The position numbers and the translations under genes were made by a program. From positions 2,332,580 to 2,396,579 of the forward strand of contig NZ_KE150413.1 of assembly GCF_000411255.1 (NCBI RefSeq): DNA of 64,000 bases, written 5' to 3'. This document shows, one piece after another, positions 25,300-33,593 of the stretch. Every line of letters begins with the position of its first letter. Positions within the stretch are counted from its first letter, which is position 1. The notes beneath the pieces are model-generated. The model made no database searches and was not told the DNA's origin. It worked only from the letters and a program-made list of their open reading frames with translations. This DNA is from Paenibacillus sp. HGH0039. Its GTDB lineage: Bacteria > Bacillota > Bacilli > Paenibacillales > NBRC-103111.

Positions 25300-25333
25300 G
25301 GTGAGCTGCTCCTTAAAAATTAAGCAGCTCACC
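25300..25333 (+). promoter_or_regulatory. Strong hairpin between agrD and the LytTR gene
   Basis: An 11-bp perfect stem (GGTGAGCTGCT with AGCAGCTCACC) and a 12-base loop, but no T-run after it. This fits mRNA stabilisation, partial termination or an operator better than a classical terminator. Confidence 0.75.
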
Positions 25334-25359
25334 AAAAATCTTTAAAGGATGTGTTTGAG

Positions 25360-25869
25360 TTGTTGACATTAAAAAAACTGAGAAATTTTTTAGCAACCCA
25401 CCTTGAACCCTCGCTTTGTGAGTATATCTTGGAAAAGTTACCAATTGAGTATGAGTCTAAAACATTGATTGCGTTTAGCAATGACATCCCAATGTACGTG
25501 AATGTGGGAGAAATTTTATATTTAACCAGACTTAAAGGAAACCTCGTTAAAATTCATACACTGGATTCTGTTTATTCATACGAAGATAAAAAGTTTGATC
25601 TCATAGAATTTTTATCAAAAGAAAACGGTTTTTACATGGTCGATTCTAAATTGGCTATCTGCCCACTTCATATAAAGAAGTATAACTCTCGCGAAAGGAA
25701 TATATATTTTCACGACAGCGGATCAAAAGAGTATCCCTTCGTATCTGTTACAGAAAGAACTGTCAGAGAATTTTTAAAAGTACAATTTGGAAAAGAATTC
25801 GATATACATTCATCGAATGATGAGTATGCGCCGCTTGGTGTGAAAAAAATGCTAAGGCAATCCAATTAA
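25360..25869 (+). CDS. LytTR-type DNA-binding regulator without receiver domain
   Basis: 169 residues. Residues ~40-150 follow the LytTR fold: VGEILYLTRLKGNLVKIHT, then FDLIEFLSKENGFYMVDSKLAI and a final strand-helix. AgrA response regulators end in this domain, but here no phosphoacceptor receiver precedes it, only ~40 residues of helix. It lies last in the agr-like cassette with its own terminator. It is probably the output factor and would bind phage promoters. TTG 25360 is preferred over GTG 25351, which is too close to AAAGGA. Confidence 0.75.
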   Translation: MLTLKKLRNFLATHLEPSLCEYILEKLPIEYESKTLIAFSNDIPMYVNVGEILYLTRLKGNLVKIHTLDSVYSYEDKKFDLIEFLSKENGFYMVDSKLAICPLHIKKYNSRERNIYFHDSGSKEYPFVSVTERTVREFLKVQFGKEFDIHSSNDEYAPLGVKKMLRQSN

Positions 25870-25870
25870 T

Positions 25871-25898
25871 CCGCATAAATCTATGCGGTATTTTTTTT
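25871..25898 (+). terminator. Terminator of the agr-like cassette
   Basis: CCGCATA pairs with TATGCGG around a short loop, followed by nine T (25890-25898). Confidence 0.95.
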
Positions 25899-26259
25899 GG
25901 AACAAAACCGCGCGCGATTTTCGACATTATTCGATACAAAAATTGGTAATTCTAAAAAAGTAAATATTAAAATTTAAAGAAAAAGGAGCTAATTTTATGA
26001 GTGTATTTAAATATGTAAGGTGCTACCATTATTAACAGATATAAAGATAATGAGTGGACTAAAGGACAATTTGATATATAGCTTACAGCTCACATAATGA
26101 AGTTAGATTACCAATTGATAATTCCCTCAATTAAAACTATTTATTGTATTCTTTGTTTATTGCTCATGTTATAATGAGAAAAACGAACTTATGTTCCTAT
26201 AAATTCTGCACGGAAATGATAAAAAACGACAACCGGGATAACCAAAAGGGGAGCTCATA
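25899..26259 (+). other. Non-coding region with an extended -10 promoter
   Basis: An SD with a 12-codon frame at 25997 looks like a decayed gene start, and stops fill the rest. TGTTATAAT at 26167-26175 is an extended -10 that probably drives the gene at 26260. Confidence 0.45.
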
Positions 26260-26469
26260 ATGAACGATTATATGATTGGTCTTGTTTATAGCGATAAGGG
26301 GTGCGACATCTATTTTGGCTTAAAAACCAAAGTGATGAATGTAATAACAGCAGCTAGCCTAGCCGGTTCTAGGCCGTACGCTAAATCTTATCCAACCGAA
26401 GATAAGATGTTGCTTCAGTTAGAATATTATCGCTCTGAGAAGCCGGAGTCCTCGATATTTCAAGCATAA
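26260..26469 (+). CDS. Hypothetical protein (69 residues)
   Basis: ATG after AAGGGGAG and a likely promoter. Alpha/beta composition. No family was recognised. Confidence 0.55.
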   Translation: MNDYMIGLVYSDKGCDIYFGLKTKVMNVITAASLAGSRPYAKSYPTEDKMLLQLEYYRSEKPESSIFQA

Positions 26470-26528
26470 ACAGAATTAGAAGCTGATAAGCAGCTTCATA
26501 AGTTAATAAAATAAAAGAATATGATGTA

Positions 26529-26557
26529 TTGACAAAAACGAGTTAAAATATTATATT
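26529..26557 (+). promoter_or_regulatory. Promoter in a decayed intergenic stretch
   Basis: TTGACA (26529-26534), 17 bases, TATATT (26552-26557). Downstream, about 26680-26740 encodes a relic (VCKVRFDNGCFQQFENDNYD, then stop). A repeat element at 26774 precedes the next gene. Confidence 0.6.
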
Positions 26558-26809
26558 AAAAACAAAGATTAATACATAAGTAGCACCATATTTTCGGAGA
26601 CTAAAAAGCGAATTCCCTGCAGAAACTGAAATATGAACACCCAAAGGGAAAGGAATTATCTAGATCTCTGATGAATTAGTATGTAAGGTAAGATTTGACA
26701 ATGGATGTTTCCAACAATTTGAGAATGATAATTACGATTAGATGATATCAACTAAATTAAAATTGAGACAGCTTATAAAAAGATAATTTCATGGGAAGGA
26801 AATTTTATT

Positions 26810-27010
26810 ATGAAGTATCCAATTGGTTTAAAAATGACATGGCTATTTGCAGATAATCCAGAAGATATATATGTGATTGATGGTTATACGCAGGATGATA
26901 AATACATCGTTTATGTCGCCGATAAAAATGGGGTCCGCTATGCTGCACAAAAAACTTTAGTGACCGAGAATCAGCTTGATGAACTCATTGTTACTATTAT
27001 TGCAATATAA
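26810..27010 (+). CDS. Hypothetical protein (66 residues)
   Basis: ATG after GGAAGGAAA and the repeat element. The strands WLFADNPEDIYVIDGY and KYIVYVADKNGVRYAA suggest a small SH3-like barrel. Confidence 0.55.
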   Translation: MKYPIGLKMTWLFADNPEDIYVIDGYTQDDKYIVYVADKNGVRYAAQKTLVTENQLDELIVTIIAI

Positions 27011-27030
27011 ACTTGTTGAGGAGTGAATCT

Positions 27031-27297
27031 ATGAAATGGGCAGATCTAAGCAACAATGCTAAATCCATACTAGAATGGGTTGAACATGTCTGGACTGGGC
27101 AAAAGCAGAATATAGAAATACATAAAAATATGATGTGGAGACAGCCACTAAAGTATGTTGGAGATGTAAACGTTTTTGTCACTGAGGAATTATTTGATGA
27201 GATAAAAACTTGGCTACCACACAGTAAAGCAACAGTATATTCAATTGATGGAGATATGATTAGAGTCAGACTACGCGACGAAATCAAATTGCATTAA
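27031..27297 (+). CDS. Hypothetical protein (88 residues)
   Basis: The ATG at 27031 follows GAGGAG. Helical first half, strands in the second. No family was recognised. Confidence 0.55.
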   Translation: MKWADLSNNAKSILEWVEHVWTGQKQNIEIHKNMMWRQPLKYVGDVNVFVTEELFDEIKTWLPHSKATVYSIDGDMIRVRLRDEIKLH

Positions 27298-27612
27298 GCA
27301 ATGAAACAACAATTTCATGTGCCAGATTATTTGGAAAGGAGCCTTTTTTCTTGGATGTCATTGCAATATATTATTTAAAGAGGCAAGTAAGTGCATAATT
27401 GGGACTAAGTATTCTGATGTGTCTCCTATCAAATAACTTTCATCACTCATTTTCCTAAGGGGGCTTGTGGGGATACAAATAATTTTCCCGAAGTATACGA
27501 ACAATACAGGATGACATGCGATGCGACTGGAAAGAAAAGCCTTCTCAGTGAGTGTCAAATATATGCAACGAGAATGCAAGTCCCTGTTATTAACAGAATT
27601 TTAGGAGGAAGA
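27298..27612 (+). other. Intergenic region with repeat element
   Basis: Contains a symmetric repeat copy (ATGAAA, CAACA, ATTTCAT at 27301-27319) and a 15-codon TTG frame at 27353 with a good SD. The in-frame extension of the next gene to 27511 looks non-coding. Nothing else was recognised. Confidence 0.4.
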
Positions 27613-28728
27613 ATGAGTAATATAACAAAAAATCAACATTATATTCCGCAAAGCATATTGTCCAATTTTGCTAACAATAAAGGCAAAGTTTTTGAAATCC
27701 TCTTAAAAAATATGAATATCTATTCAGTAAGCTATAGACAGTCAATGTCTGAAAGATTCACATATGAACATCCCTATCTAGAAGATAATTATTTGGAAAA
27801 AAAATTTGGGACACTAGAAAGTTATTTTGCTCCAGCCATGAGGAAGATAATTGAATCAATTGAGTCTGATTCATTTAATATTCAAGATATAAAGAAGCAA
27901 AGTGAGACATACATGAGAGACTTCTTGATTTTTTACTATAGAAGCGGAGCACTACTGAATGAATATACTTTAGGCGGTCTTCAAAAAGAAGACAAGATAC
28001 CCTTGTTGCTAGAAAAGATATTTGATTCAAAGTATCTAATAGAGTTAAGCAACACAATAATAAAGCACTATGATTTTTCCATTATAAAAAGTGAAGAAGA
28101 TGGCTTTTTATTAAGTGATCAATATGTATCTACTTGTGCTTTAAGTATTAAAGGGCAGTATGCAAATTTAAGTAATCGCCATTTAGGATTAAAAGATGTA
28201 TTAATACTGATACCACTATCCAGCAAGTACTATATTACATATTTTAATGGAAAAAAACCGCATTATATAAATTCAAATGCTGTTAACATATTATCGGGAG
28301 ATCAAGTTAGGGAAATCAATACATCCATTATAAATAATTCATATATTAAGTGCATTGGGGCGAAGAGAGAATCAATTGAATTAGTTAAAGAGGCTTTTAA
28401 GTTCGAATCTCCATCAAAAGCTATAATGGTTTATGAATCAGGTAGACAAATAGCAGCCCTAAATAAGAAAGAAGTATTCTTTTATGATACAGACATCGAA
28501 CAATGGTCGTACTTTCGAAATTTACACCATACTAAAAATTTTCATACGAAAAGAAACGATATCTGTAATTGCGGAAGCGGAAAGAAGTATAAAAGGTGTT
28601 GTTTAACTAAAACCGAGAGAAATTATTCAATTGTAAATAACATGTATAAAGAAGGGCATCACATAAAAATTAGAGTACATTCTACAGCAATTTTAGAAAA
28701 ACCGCTAGATGAGTATACTTTTGTCTAA
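27613..28728 (+). CDS. DUF4238 protein with C-terminal SEC-C motif
   Basis: 371 residues. It opens with NQHYIPQSILSNFA, the DUF4238 signature of a family common in accessory and defence regions. Near residues 319-331 lies CNCGSGKKYKRCC, a SEC-C zinc motif seen in SecA and many nuclease or defence proteins. The ATG at 27613 follows GGAGGA. It is the first gene of a cluster of defence-like genes. The biochemical activity is unknown. Confidence 0.75.
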   Translation: MSNITKNQHYIPQSILSNFANNKGKVFEILLKNMNIYSVSYRQSMSERFTYEHPYLEDNYLEKKFGTLESYFAPAMRKIIESIESDSFNIQDIKKQSETYMRDFLIFYYRSGALLNEYTLGGLQKEDKIPLLLEKIFDSKYLIELSNTIIKHYDFSIIKSEEDGFLLSDQYVSTCALSIKGQYANLSNRHLGLKDVLILIPLSSKYYITYFNGKKPHYINSNAVNILSGDQVREINTSIINNSYIKCIGAKRESIELVKEAFKFESPSKAIMVYESGRQIAALNKKEVFFYDTDIEQWSYFRNLHHTKNFHTKRNDICNCGSGKKYKRCCLTKTERNYSIVNNMYKEGHHIKIRVHSTAILEKPLDEYTFV

Positions 28729-28857
28729 GGTATAGTGCAACCTGAGCGAAGATTTAGACTTGACTTCATTTCTCTCAAAACAGCCTAACGGCTTGCTCTG
28801 TCGCTTTTCTACATTGTTGATTGTCTAACACCTTATTAATTTACAGATGATGATTAT

Positions 28858-29001
28858 ATGAATGGTTATAACGGTACGACGACAACTAGAGAATTGGCAG
28901 AAGAAATTCTTAAAATTTATGTACGTTCATTTTCAGAGGCGATTGTTCAGTTCACACCTAACAATATAAGTCAAGAGAAAGTCTTCTTTAAAGAAGAATG
29001 A
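28858..29001 (+). pseudogene. Remnant of a small gene
   Basis: A coding-like 47-codon frame (TRELAEEILKIYVRSFSEAI) with no SD, in the 300-base gap after the DUF4238 gene. Probably a fragment. Confidence 0.35.
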
Positions 29002-29034
29002 AATAATACTTTTTTAAGTTGGGAGGAGTATTAG

Positions 29035-29532
29035 ATGGTTAATTCGTGGCACGTTTCAGTTGCAGCCGAATCCATTACAGCGTTTTTATTTGCAAGAATC
29101 GGATACGATGTCTCTGTTCAATACGGAGCAAACCAACCAGAATACGACTTGATGGTTTCTAAGGAAGATATCATTATAAAAGTCTCTGTCAAAGGAAGTA
29201 GAGATGGGGGCTGGGGACTTACACAAGGTTTCAAGAATAAGGAAGTCAATTATCATGAAGCAATCAATTTATGGCTGAACAAACACTCAAATAAGACAAT
29301 CTTCAGCTTAGTTCAATTAAAGGATGTTCCAATCAATGAGTTGCCCAGAGTGTATCTAGCAACACCAGCTGATATAGCTGACTTAATGAAAAGAGCACGT
29401 AATGGAGCCGGTGATACGGTGCTGAGGGAGAATAAGGTATGGTCAAAGGCCCAATACACAGCCGATGCCATTCCAAAAGGATGGATATTTTCTGAGCAAC
29501 GAATACACGAGGTTTTAGCGAATTTAAAGTAA
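29035..29532 (+). CDS. PD-(D/E)XK-like nuclease domain protein
   Basis: 165 residues. The arrangement AAESITAFLFARIGYDV, then YDLMV, then IIIKVSVKGS (D ... V-x-K with an N-terminal Glu) matches the restriction-endonuclease-like fold. A helical C-terminus follows. ATG after GGGAGGAG. It is probably a DNA-acting enzyme of the accessory cluster. The target is unknown. Confidence 0.6.
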   Translation: MVNSWHVSVAAESITAFLFARIGYDVSVQYGANQPEYDLMVSKEDIIIKVSVKGSRDGGWGLTQGFKNKEVNYHEAINLWLNKHSNKTIFSLVQLKDVPINELPRVYLATPADIADLMKRARNGAGDTVLRENKVWSKAQYTADAIPKGWIFSEQRIHEVLANLK

Positions 29533-29553
29533 AGGCAAGGAAATAGTTCATTT

Positions 29554-30177
29554 ATGGGAGAGGTAGATTTGAGAATTTATGAGTTCTTTAGTGACCCCGT
29601 GTGGCAATCGGTTGGCGCTATACTAAGTGGAGGAACAGTCTTTTTCGGTGCATGGTACGGTACAAAGCTAGCAAATAACGCAAAAGCCAGAGATCAAAAA
29701 GTGGAATTTGAATTAACGATGAAAGCATCTATCGATCTTCTTGATGAAGAAATGCTGAGAAACAAAGAGCTTGTTAGTAAAATGGTCGGCTATTTAAAAT
29801 TAAGCCCACCCATAATAAATGCATTTGATGCCTTGACTGCGGGAGCTTCGCACTTAAAGATAGAGGCATGGAATAACATTGTTAATAATAATATTTACCC
29901 GCATTTGACTGCTACCCAACATGTAAGTTACTACATGGCACACTATAAGGTGAAAACGCTGAAGAGCAATCTAGATATGGAGATTGCCGAATGGAAAAGA
30001 ATTTGCGAGTTTAATAAGTATTACAAAGAGAATCCGCAAGATGAGATCATGCAATTTAGTAATTTAAAAGTTATCGCAAGTACTAAAGCTGCTAAATTGA
30101 AAGAAATGCTAGATGAGACCCTGTCTGCTTTAAGCGTGGTAGAGACCTTGATTGAAAATGATTGGAAAGAGGATTGA
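29554..30177 (+). CDS. Membrane-anchored hypothetical protein
   Basis: 207 residues. One TM segment at ~15-37 and a long helical cytosolic domain. TTG 29569, after GGGAGAGG, is another possible start. It overlaps no neighbour but is closely spaced with 30206. No family was recognised. Confidence 0.6.
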   Translation: MGEVDLRIYEFFSDPVWQSVGAILSGGTVFFGAWYGTKLANNAKARDQKVEFELTMKASIDLLDEEMLRNKELVSKMVGYLKLSPPIINAFDALTAGASHLKIEAWNNIVNNNIYPHLTATQHVSYYMAHYKVKTLKSNLDMEIAEWKRICEFNKYYKENPQDEIMQFSNLKVIASTKAAKLKEMLDETLSALSVVETLIENDWKED

Positions 30178-30205
30178 TCAATTTTATCATGGAGGTGGAA
30201 GCCGA

Positions 30206-30847
30206 ATGAAACTGTACATTGCAGGCATTAACCATAACGATCCGATGTGTCGGAAGCAGTTAATTGAATGGTTGCGATTGATAAAAGCCGAGAACATAGT
30301 TAGTCCAAGTTTCGTAGCGCCTGAATGGGACGAACAAATTTTTAAACTAGTGAAATCTCAACGCCCAAATTTTCTGGAAATGATAATGACCGAATGGGAC
30401 TTTTTGTCCTTAGAAGAAGCAAGGGATATTTCATTTTCTTTAGCTTACGAGGGTGATGCACATGAAGAAATATATGAAACTCTACCAATTGTATGGTTAG
30501 ACCATGGCAGAGAGTTCGATGAAGCTGTCCTTTCTAAATTCTCTATATACAGAATGAATTACTTAAAAAACCTAAACGTTGATAAAGTTGGGCAAACGTT
30601 TGTAAGAAACTTAAGTTCAAAAATAAGGGGAGGCGCTATTAATTTGGCAGGGGATAATCCATCTATTAACAAAGAGCGGGATAGAATATTTTATGAGGTA
30701 ATTGAAAATCTAAGCGAGAATAAAGAAGGGACCTGGGGAATCGTTATAGTTGGATCGAACCATGCTGCAGATACGCCAGGGAGTATGAGAAACTTATTGG
30801 ATCAGCGGGGGCATCAATGCATTGTTAATCTCATTGATTCTATTTAA
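30206..30847 (+). CDS. Hypothetical protein, weakly TraB/ChaN-like
   Basis: 213 residues from ATG 30206 (GGAGGTGG upstream, repeat element at 30176). It opens LYIAGINHNDP and ends with IVIVGSNHAADTPGSMR ... QCIVNLI, a strand-GxxH-helix pattern reminiscent of TraB/ChaN-type enzymes. The similarity is by eye only. Confidence 0.45.
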   Translation: MKLYIAGINHNDPMCRKQLIEWLRLIKAENIVSPSFVAPEWDEQIFKLVKSQRPNFLEMIMTEWDFLSLEEARDISFSLAYEGDAHEEIYETLPIVWLDHGREFDEAVLSKFSIYRMNYLKNLNVDKVGQTFVRNLSSKIRGGAINLAGDNPSINKERDRIFYEVIENLSENKEGTWGIVIVGSNHAADTPGSMRNLLDQRGHQCIVNLIDSI

Positions 30848-30906
30848 GTTAATAAAATGAGTCTTTCATACTTCAAATTATTATTTTAAATAAAGGGGAG
30901 ATAAAA

Positions 30907-31491
30907 ATGCCAAAAAAGATCCATGGATTTTGGTCTAACTTAGGATCAACAATCACAGGCATATCAAGTGCTTTTTCTGATCTTAAAGAAGGAGTGAGAA
31001 GCGATGCAAAGCAGCTAAAAAATGATTTGAAACAAAGTTTGTCAGAGGGATCGCCTAGATTAGCCAAGACAATTGAGAGTATGGATCGAACCAATCAAAC
31101 AATAAATAATATGAGAAGAAGTATTCCTCTAACTCTCCCCCAAAAAAATAAACTGTATGGTGGTTATACAATTGTAAGATCTAACACTGATATACAACCT
31201 GCCTCACATTTGATGGTAAGGCGATTTGGTTATGAGCATCATGGACTAGCGATAAATAATGAAGATGTTATACATTATACTGATCTCTCAATTCAAATCG
31301 GTTCAATTAAGGAATTCCAAGGTGATTCAAAAATCTATATAATTAACAGTGTCTGCTTATACTCGGTAGAAAAGATAATCGAAAGGGCTTATTCTAGGTT
31401 ATCTGAAACACAGTATAATGTATTGGTCAATAACTGTGAACACTTTGTTAATTGGTGTAGAAGTGGTAACGAAAATAATTTTAATATTTGA
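30907..31491 (+). CDS. LRAT-domain (NlpC/P60-superfamily) protein
   Basis: 194 residues. An N-terminal helical region (1-75) is followed by a permuted papain-like LRAT domain with GYEHHGLAI (His) and NNCEHFVNWC (catalytic Cys in the NCEHF motif). LRAT-fold proteins are acyltransferases or hydrolases acting on lipids or peptides, and bacterial copies occur in phages and defence loci. ATG after AAAGGGGAG, preceded by a repeat element (30851). Confidence 0.8.
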   Translation: MPKKIHGFWSNLGSTITGISSAFSDLKEGVRSDAKQLKNDLKQSLSEGSPRLAKTIESMDRTNQTINNMRRSIPLTLPQKNKLYGGYTIVRSNTDIQPASHLMVRRFGYEHHGLAINNEDVIHYTDLSIQIGSIKEFQGDSKIYIINSVCLYSVEKIIERAYSRLSETQYNVLVNNCEHFVNWCRSGNENNFNI

Positions 31492-31538
31492 TTAATCTCA
31501 ATAAATTAATATTTTATATTAGATTGGAGTTTTTGTTT

Positions 31539-32033
31539 ATGCTTGAAGAATTACTTAAAACTCTATCACTTCCAGTAATTATCGCGATAATAACTTCAAT
31601 AATTACTAATTACATTATTAAGAAAAACAATGATAAAACACTATTTTTGAGATATGTCACAGAAGAGCGCGCGAAGTGGAGAGATTTTATCAAAAATAGT
31701 ACTTCCATTATTTACTCCAAAGATTATAAGAATGAGAATAAAAAAGCTGTAATTACAAAACTGATTTTAAATCTTAACCCGCAAAAAAGCAGTGCTGGAA
31801 TTATAGATGACACAATAATTAAATTACTAGGTAAAATCGAAGGAGGTCTTTCAGACGATCTTACCTTAAAGCAGTTGAGATTTTGTGTTAGCATGTTATT
31901 AAAACATGATTGGGAAAGAGCAAAAATCGAAAGCAAAGGCGGCTTACGTGAGCAAAAGGAAGAAAGCGAGAGGCTCGACAAGATCTTGAAGGATTTTAAA
32001 GACTGGTTAGATGAAAACAGAATCAATCTATAA
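31539..32033 (+). CDS. Membrane-anchored effector-like protein
   Basis: 164 residues. A TM helix at ~6-28, then FLRYVTEERAKWRDFIK, a pattern seen in small membrane proteins of defence loci, and a helical cytosolic domain. The ATG at 31539 follows TTGGAG. It directly follows the LRAT gene, so the two may work together. Confidence 0.55.
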   Translation: MLEELLKTLSLPVIIAIITSIITNYIIKKNNDKTLFLRYVTEERAKWRDFIKNSTSIIYSKDYKNENKKAVITKLILNLNPQKSSAGIIDDTIIKLLGKIEGGLSDDLTLKQLRFCVSMLLKHDWERAKIESKGGLREQKEESERLDKILKDFKDWLDENRINL

Positions 32034-32338
32034 TTTAAATATTGATGAGTCCATTTGAAAAATGAATGTACTCTACAGTATTCTTACTGGATTACACTTG
32101 CCTAAATAGATATAGAGGATATAGTTGGGAATTTTCTCACCAATTTTGTATATCGGTATTACAAAAGGCGAGGTTTAACACTGTAGTAGATCTTAGAACC
32201 GTGCCCAGTGTGATGTAGGATGAAAAGTTGGTAAAAAAAGTTAGGTCATTCTATTTCCTTCGAAAAGTATTTGACGAGACCGGATGCTTAATAAAATGCA
32301 TGGTGTCAAAATCGGTTATTGATTTTAAAAAATAAATG
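32034..32338 (+). other. Gap with degraded coding remnant
   Basis: About 32168-32335 reads NTVVDLRTVPSVM, a stop, DEKLVKKVRSFYFLRKVF and so on, reminiscent of a DUF488 gene relic. No intact gene. Confidence 0.35.
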
Positions 32339-32367
32339 TTGACAATAAAAACAAAAGGATATAATAT
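32339..32367 (+). promoter_or_regulatory. Promoter of the tRNA gene
   Basis: TTGACA (32339-32344) with TATAAT/TAATAT at 32360-32367 (15- or 17-base spacer). The tRNA begins 12 bases later. Confidence 0.7.
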
Positions 32368-32378
32368 TGAAATTGTAA

Positions 32379-32452
32379 GGGCCCTTAGCTCAGTTGGTTA
32401 GAGCGGTCGGCTCATAACCGATTGGTCGGGGGTTCAAGTCCCTCAGGGCCCA
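32379..32452 (+). tRNA. tRNA with CAT anticodon, probably tRNA-Ile2
   Basis: 74 nt cloverleaf: acceptor GGGCCCT/AGGGCCC plus discriminator A, D-arm GCTC/GAGC, anticodon loop CTCATAA, and T-arm with GTTCAAG. The loop CTCATAA and flanking bases match tRNA-Ile(CAU), which after lysidine modification by TilS reads AUA, better than initiator or elongator tRNA-Met. CCA is not encoded. A phage rich in AUA codons would benefit. Confidence 0.88.
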
Positions 32453-32564
32453 CTAAAATAACACCACATGGTGATTATATAGATACTCTGGGAAAGGAGA
32501 AGAGAGCAGCAATAAAAGAAGAATTTGATTGTTAATAAAATAAAACAATAAAGGAGATTGCTAA

Positions 32565-33566
32565 TTGTCAGATCTTAAAGAGACCAAAGGCAAAGTAAGA
32601 ATTGAAGGATATATTGTTGGGTTTGATCCTTGTGATGAAAAAACTTATCGAGAAGGCATTACAAAACAAGGCACCGGTAAACCATTTAGAAGTATTAGTC
32701 TAAAAGTGAAAACATCTAAAACAAACGTTATTTACAACTTAGACTTGTTCGGCCAGATCCCAGATAAGAAGGTTAGATTGCATTCTAATAAAGATGGTGT
32801 AAAACAAAAAATCGAGATTGACTATACTGAAAGAGAAAACTTTCCGGAGGGCTTTACTTGTTTCGGCTTCGGTGTCACCTCTCTAGCACTAGAAAAGGAT
32901 TCCGAAGGGAAGTCTCGTAAACATAATTATTTTGACTATGAAGCAGTAGGAAAAATTCGCGATTCAATTAATGATGGGGATTATGTTTGGATAGATGCTA
33001 CATTTAATATCAATACATATATAAGCAATGGAGAAACAAGATCTAAGGTGAAATATAAGATAGAAAATATAGGTTTCAAGTCTCCTGCAGATTTTGAACA
33101 AGATAATTTCAAAGAAGTAAGTTCATTTGAATATGACATCGTGGTCCTTAATACAAATTTAAATAAGGAGAAAAATAGATTGTACGTTGGTGGTCGACTA
33201 ATTGACTACTTTGGTAATTTCTCTGACATGACATTCACAGTTGACACCTCAAAGCATGAAGCTCTTGCTGAAAACATTAAGAACAAAACTCGCTTTGGAG
33301 ACATTATTTCTGTACAAGGCCGCTGCGTAAACGGGGCTGTATTAGTCGAAGCGCCTAAGGTTCTGGATTGGGGAGGGGAGAGTCCTGAGGGTGTAGGAAA
33401 GTTGGTAGAAGATAAAGTGTCCGAGTTTCAGATTACAAAGGTAACAGGTCATAAAGCAAAGGCCTATAAACAAGATGACTTCATTCAAACGATTCAAACG
33501 TACGAGACAAATGCTCCTGACGATTCGCCGTTTCCGTGGGAACAATCCGAAAGTCCGTTTAATTAA
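32565..33566 (+). CDS. Phage ssDNA-binding-like OB protein
   Basis: 333 residues, beta-rich with two repeated OB-like halves (~8-185 and ~190-275). It ends with an acidic tail, DDSPFPWEQSESPFN, like the tip of SSB proteins that recruits partner enzymes. The next gene is a recombination-type ATPase, and such pairs are typical of phage replication or recombination modules. TTG start 9 bases after AAAGGAG. Confidence 0.65.
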   Translation: MSDLKETKGKVRIEGYIVGFDPCDEKTYREGITKQGTGKPFRSISLKVKTSKTNVIYNLDLFGQIPDKKVRLHSNKDGVKQKIEIDYTERENFPEGFTCFGFGVTSLALEKDSEGKSRKHNYFDYEAVGKIRDSINDGDYVWIDATFNINTYISNGETRSKVKYKIENIGFKSPADFEQDNFKEVSSFEYDIVVLNTNLNKEKNRLYVGGRLIDYFGNFSDMTFTVDTSKHEALAENIKNKTRFGDIISVQGRCVNGAVLVEAPKVLDWGGESPEGVGKLVEDKVSEFQITKVTGHKAKAYKQDDFIQTIQTYETNAPDDSPFPWEQSESPFN

Positions 33567-33593
33567 AAAATAAATAATTGGAGGAAAAATGAT

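Noticed and set aside
25300-25333. Intrinsic terminator between agrD and the LytTR gene
   Set aside because: The stem is strong, but no T-run follows on either strand.
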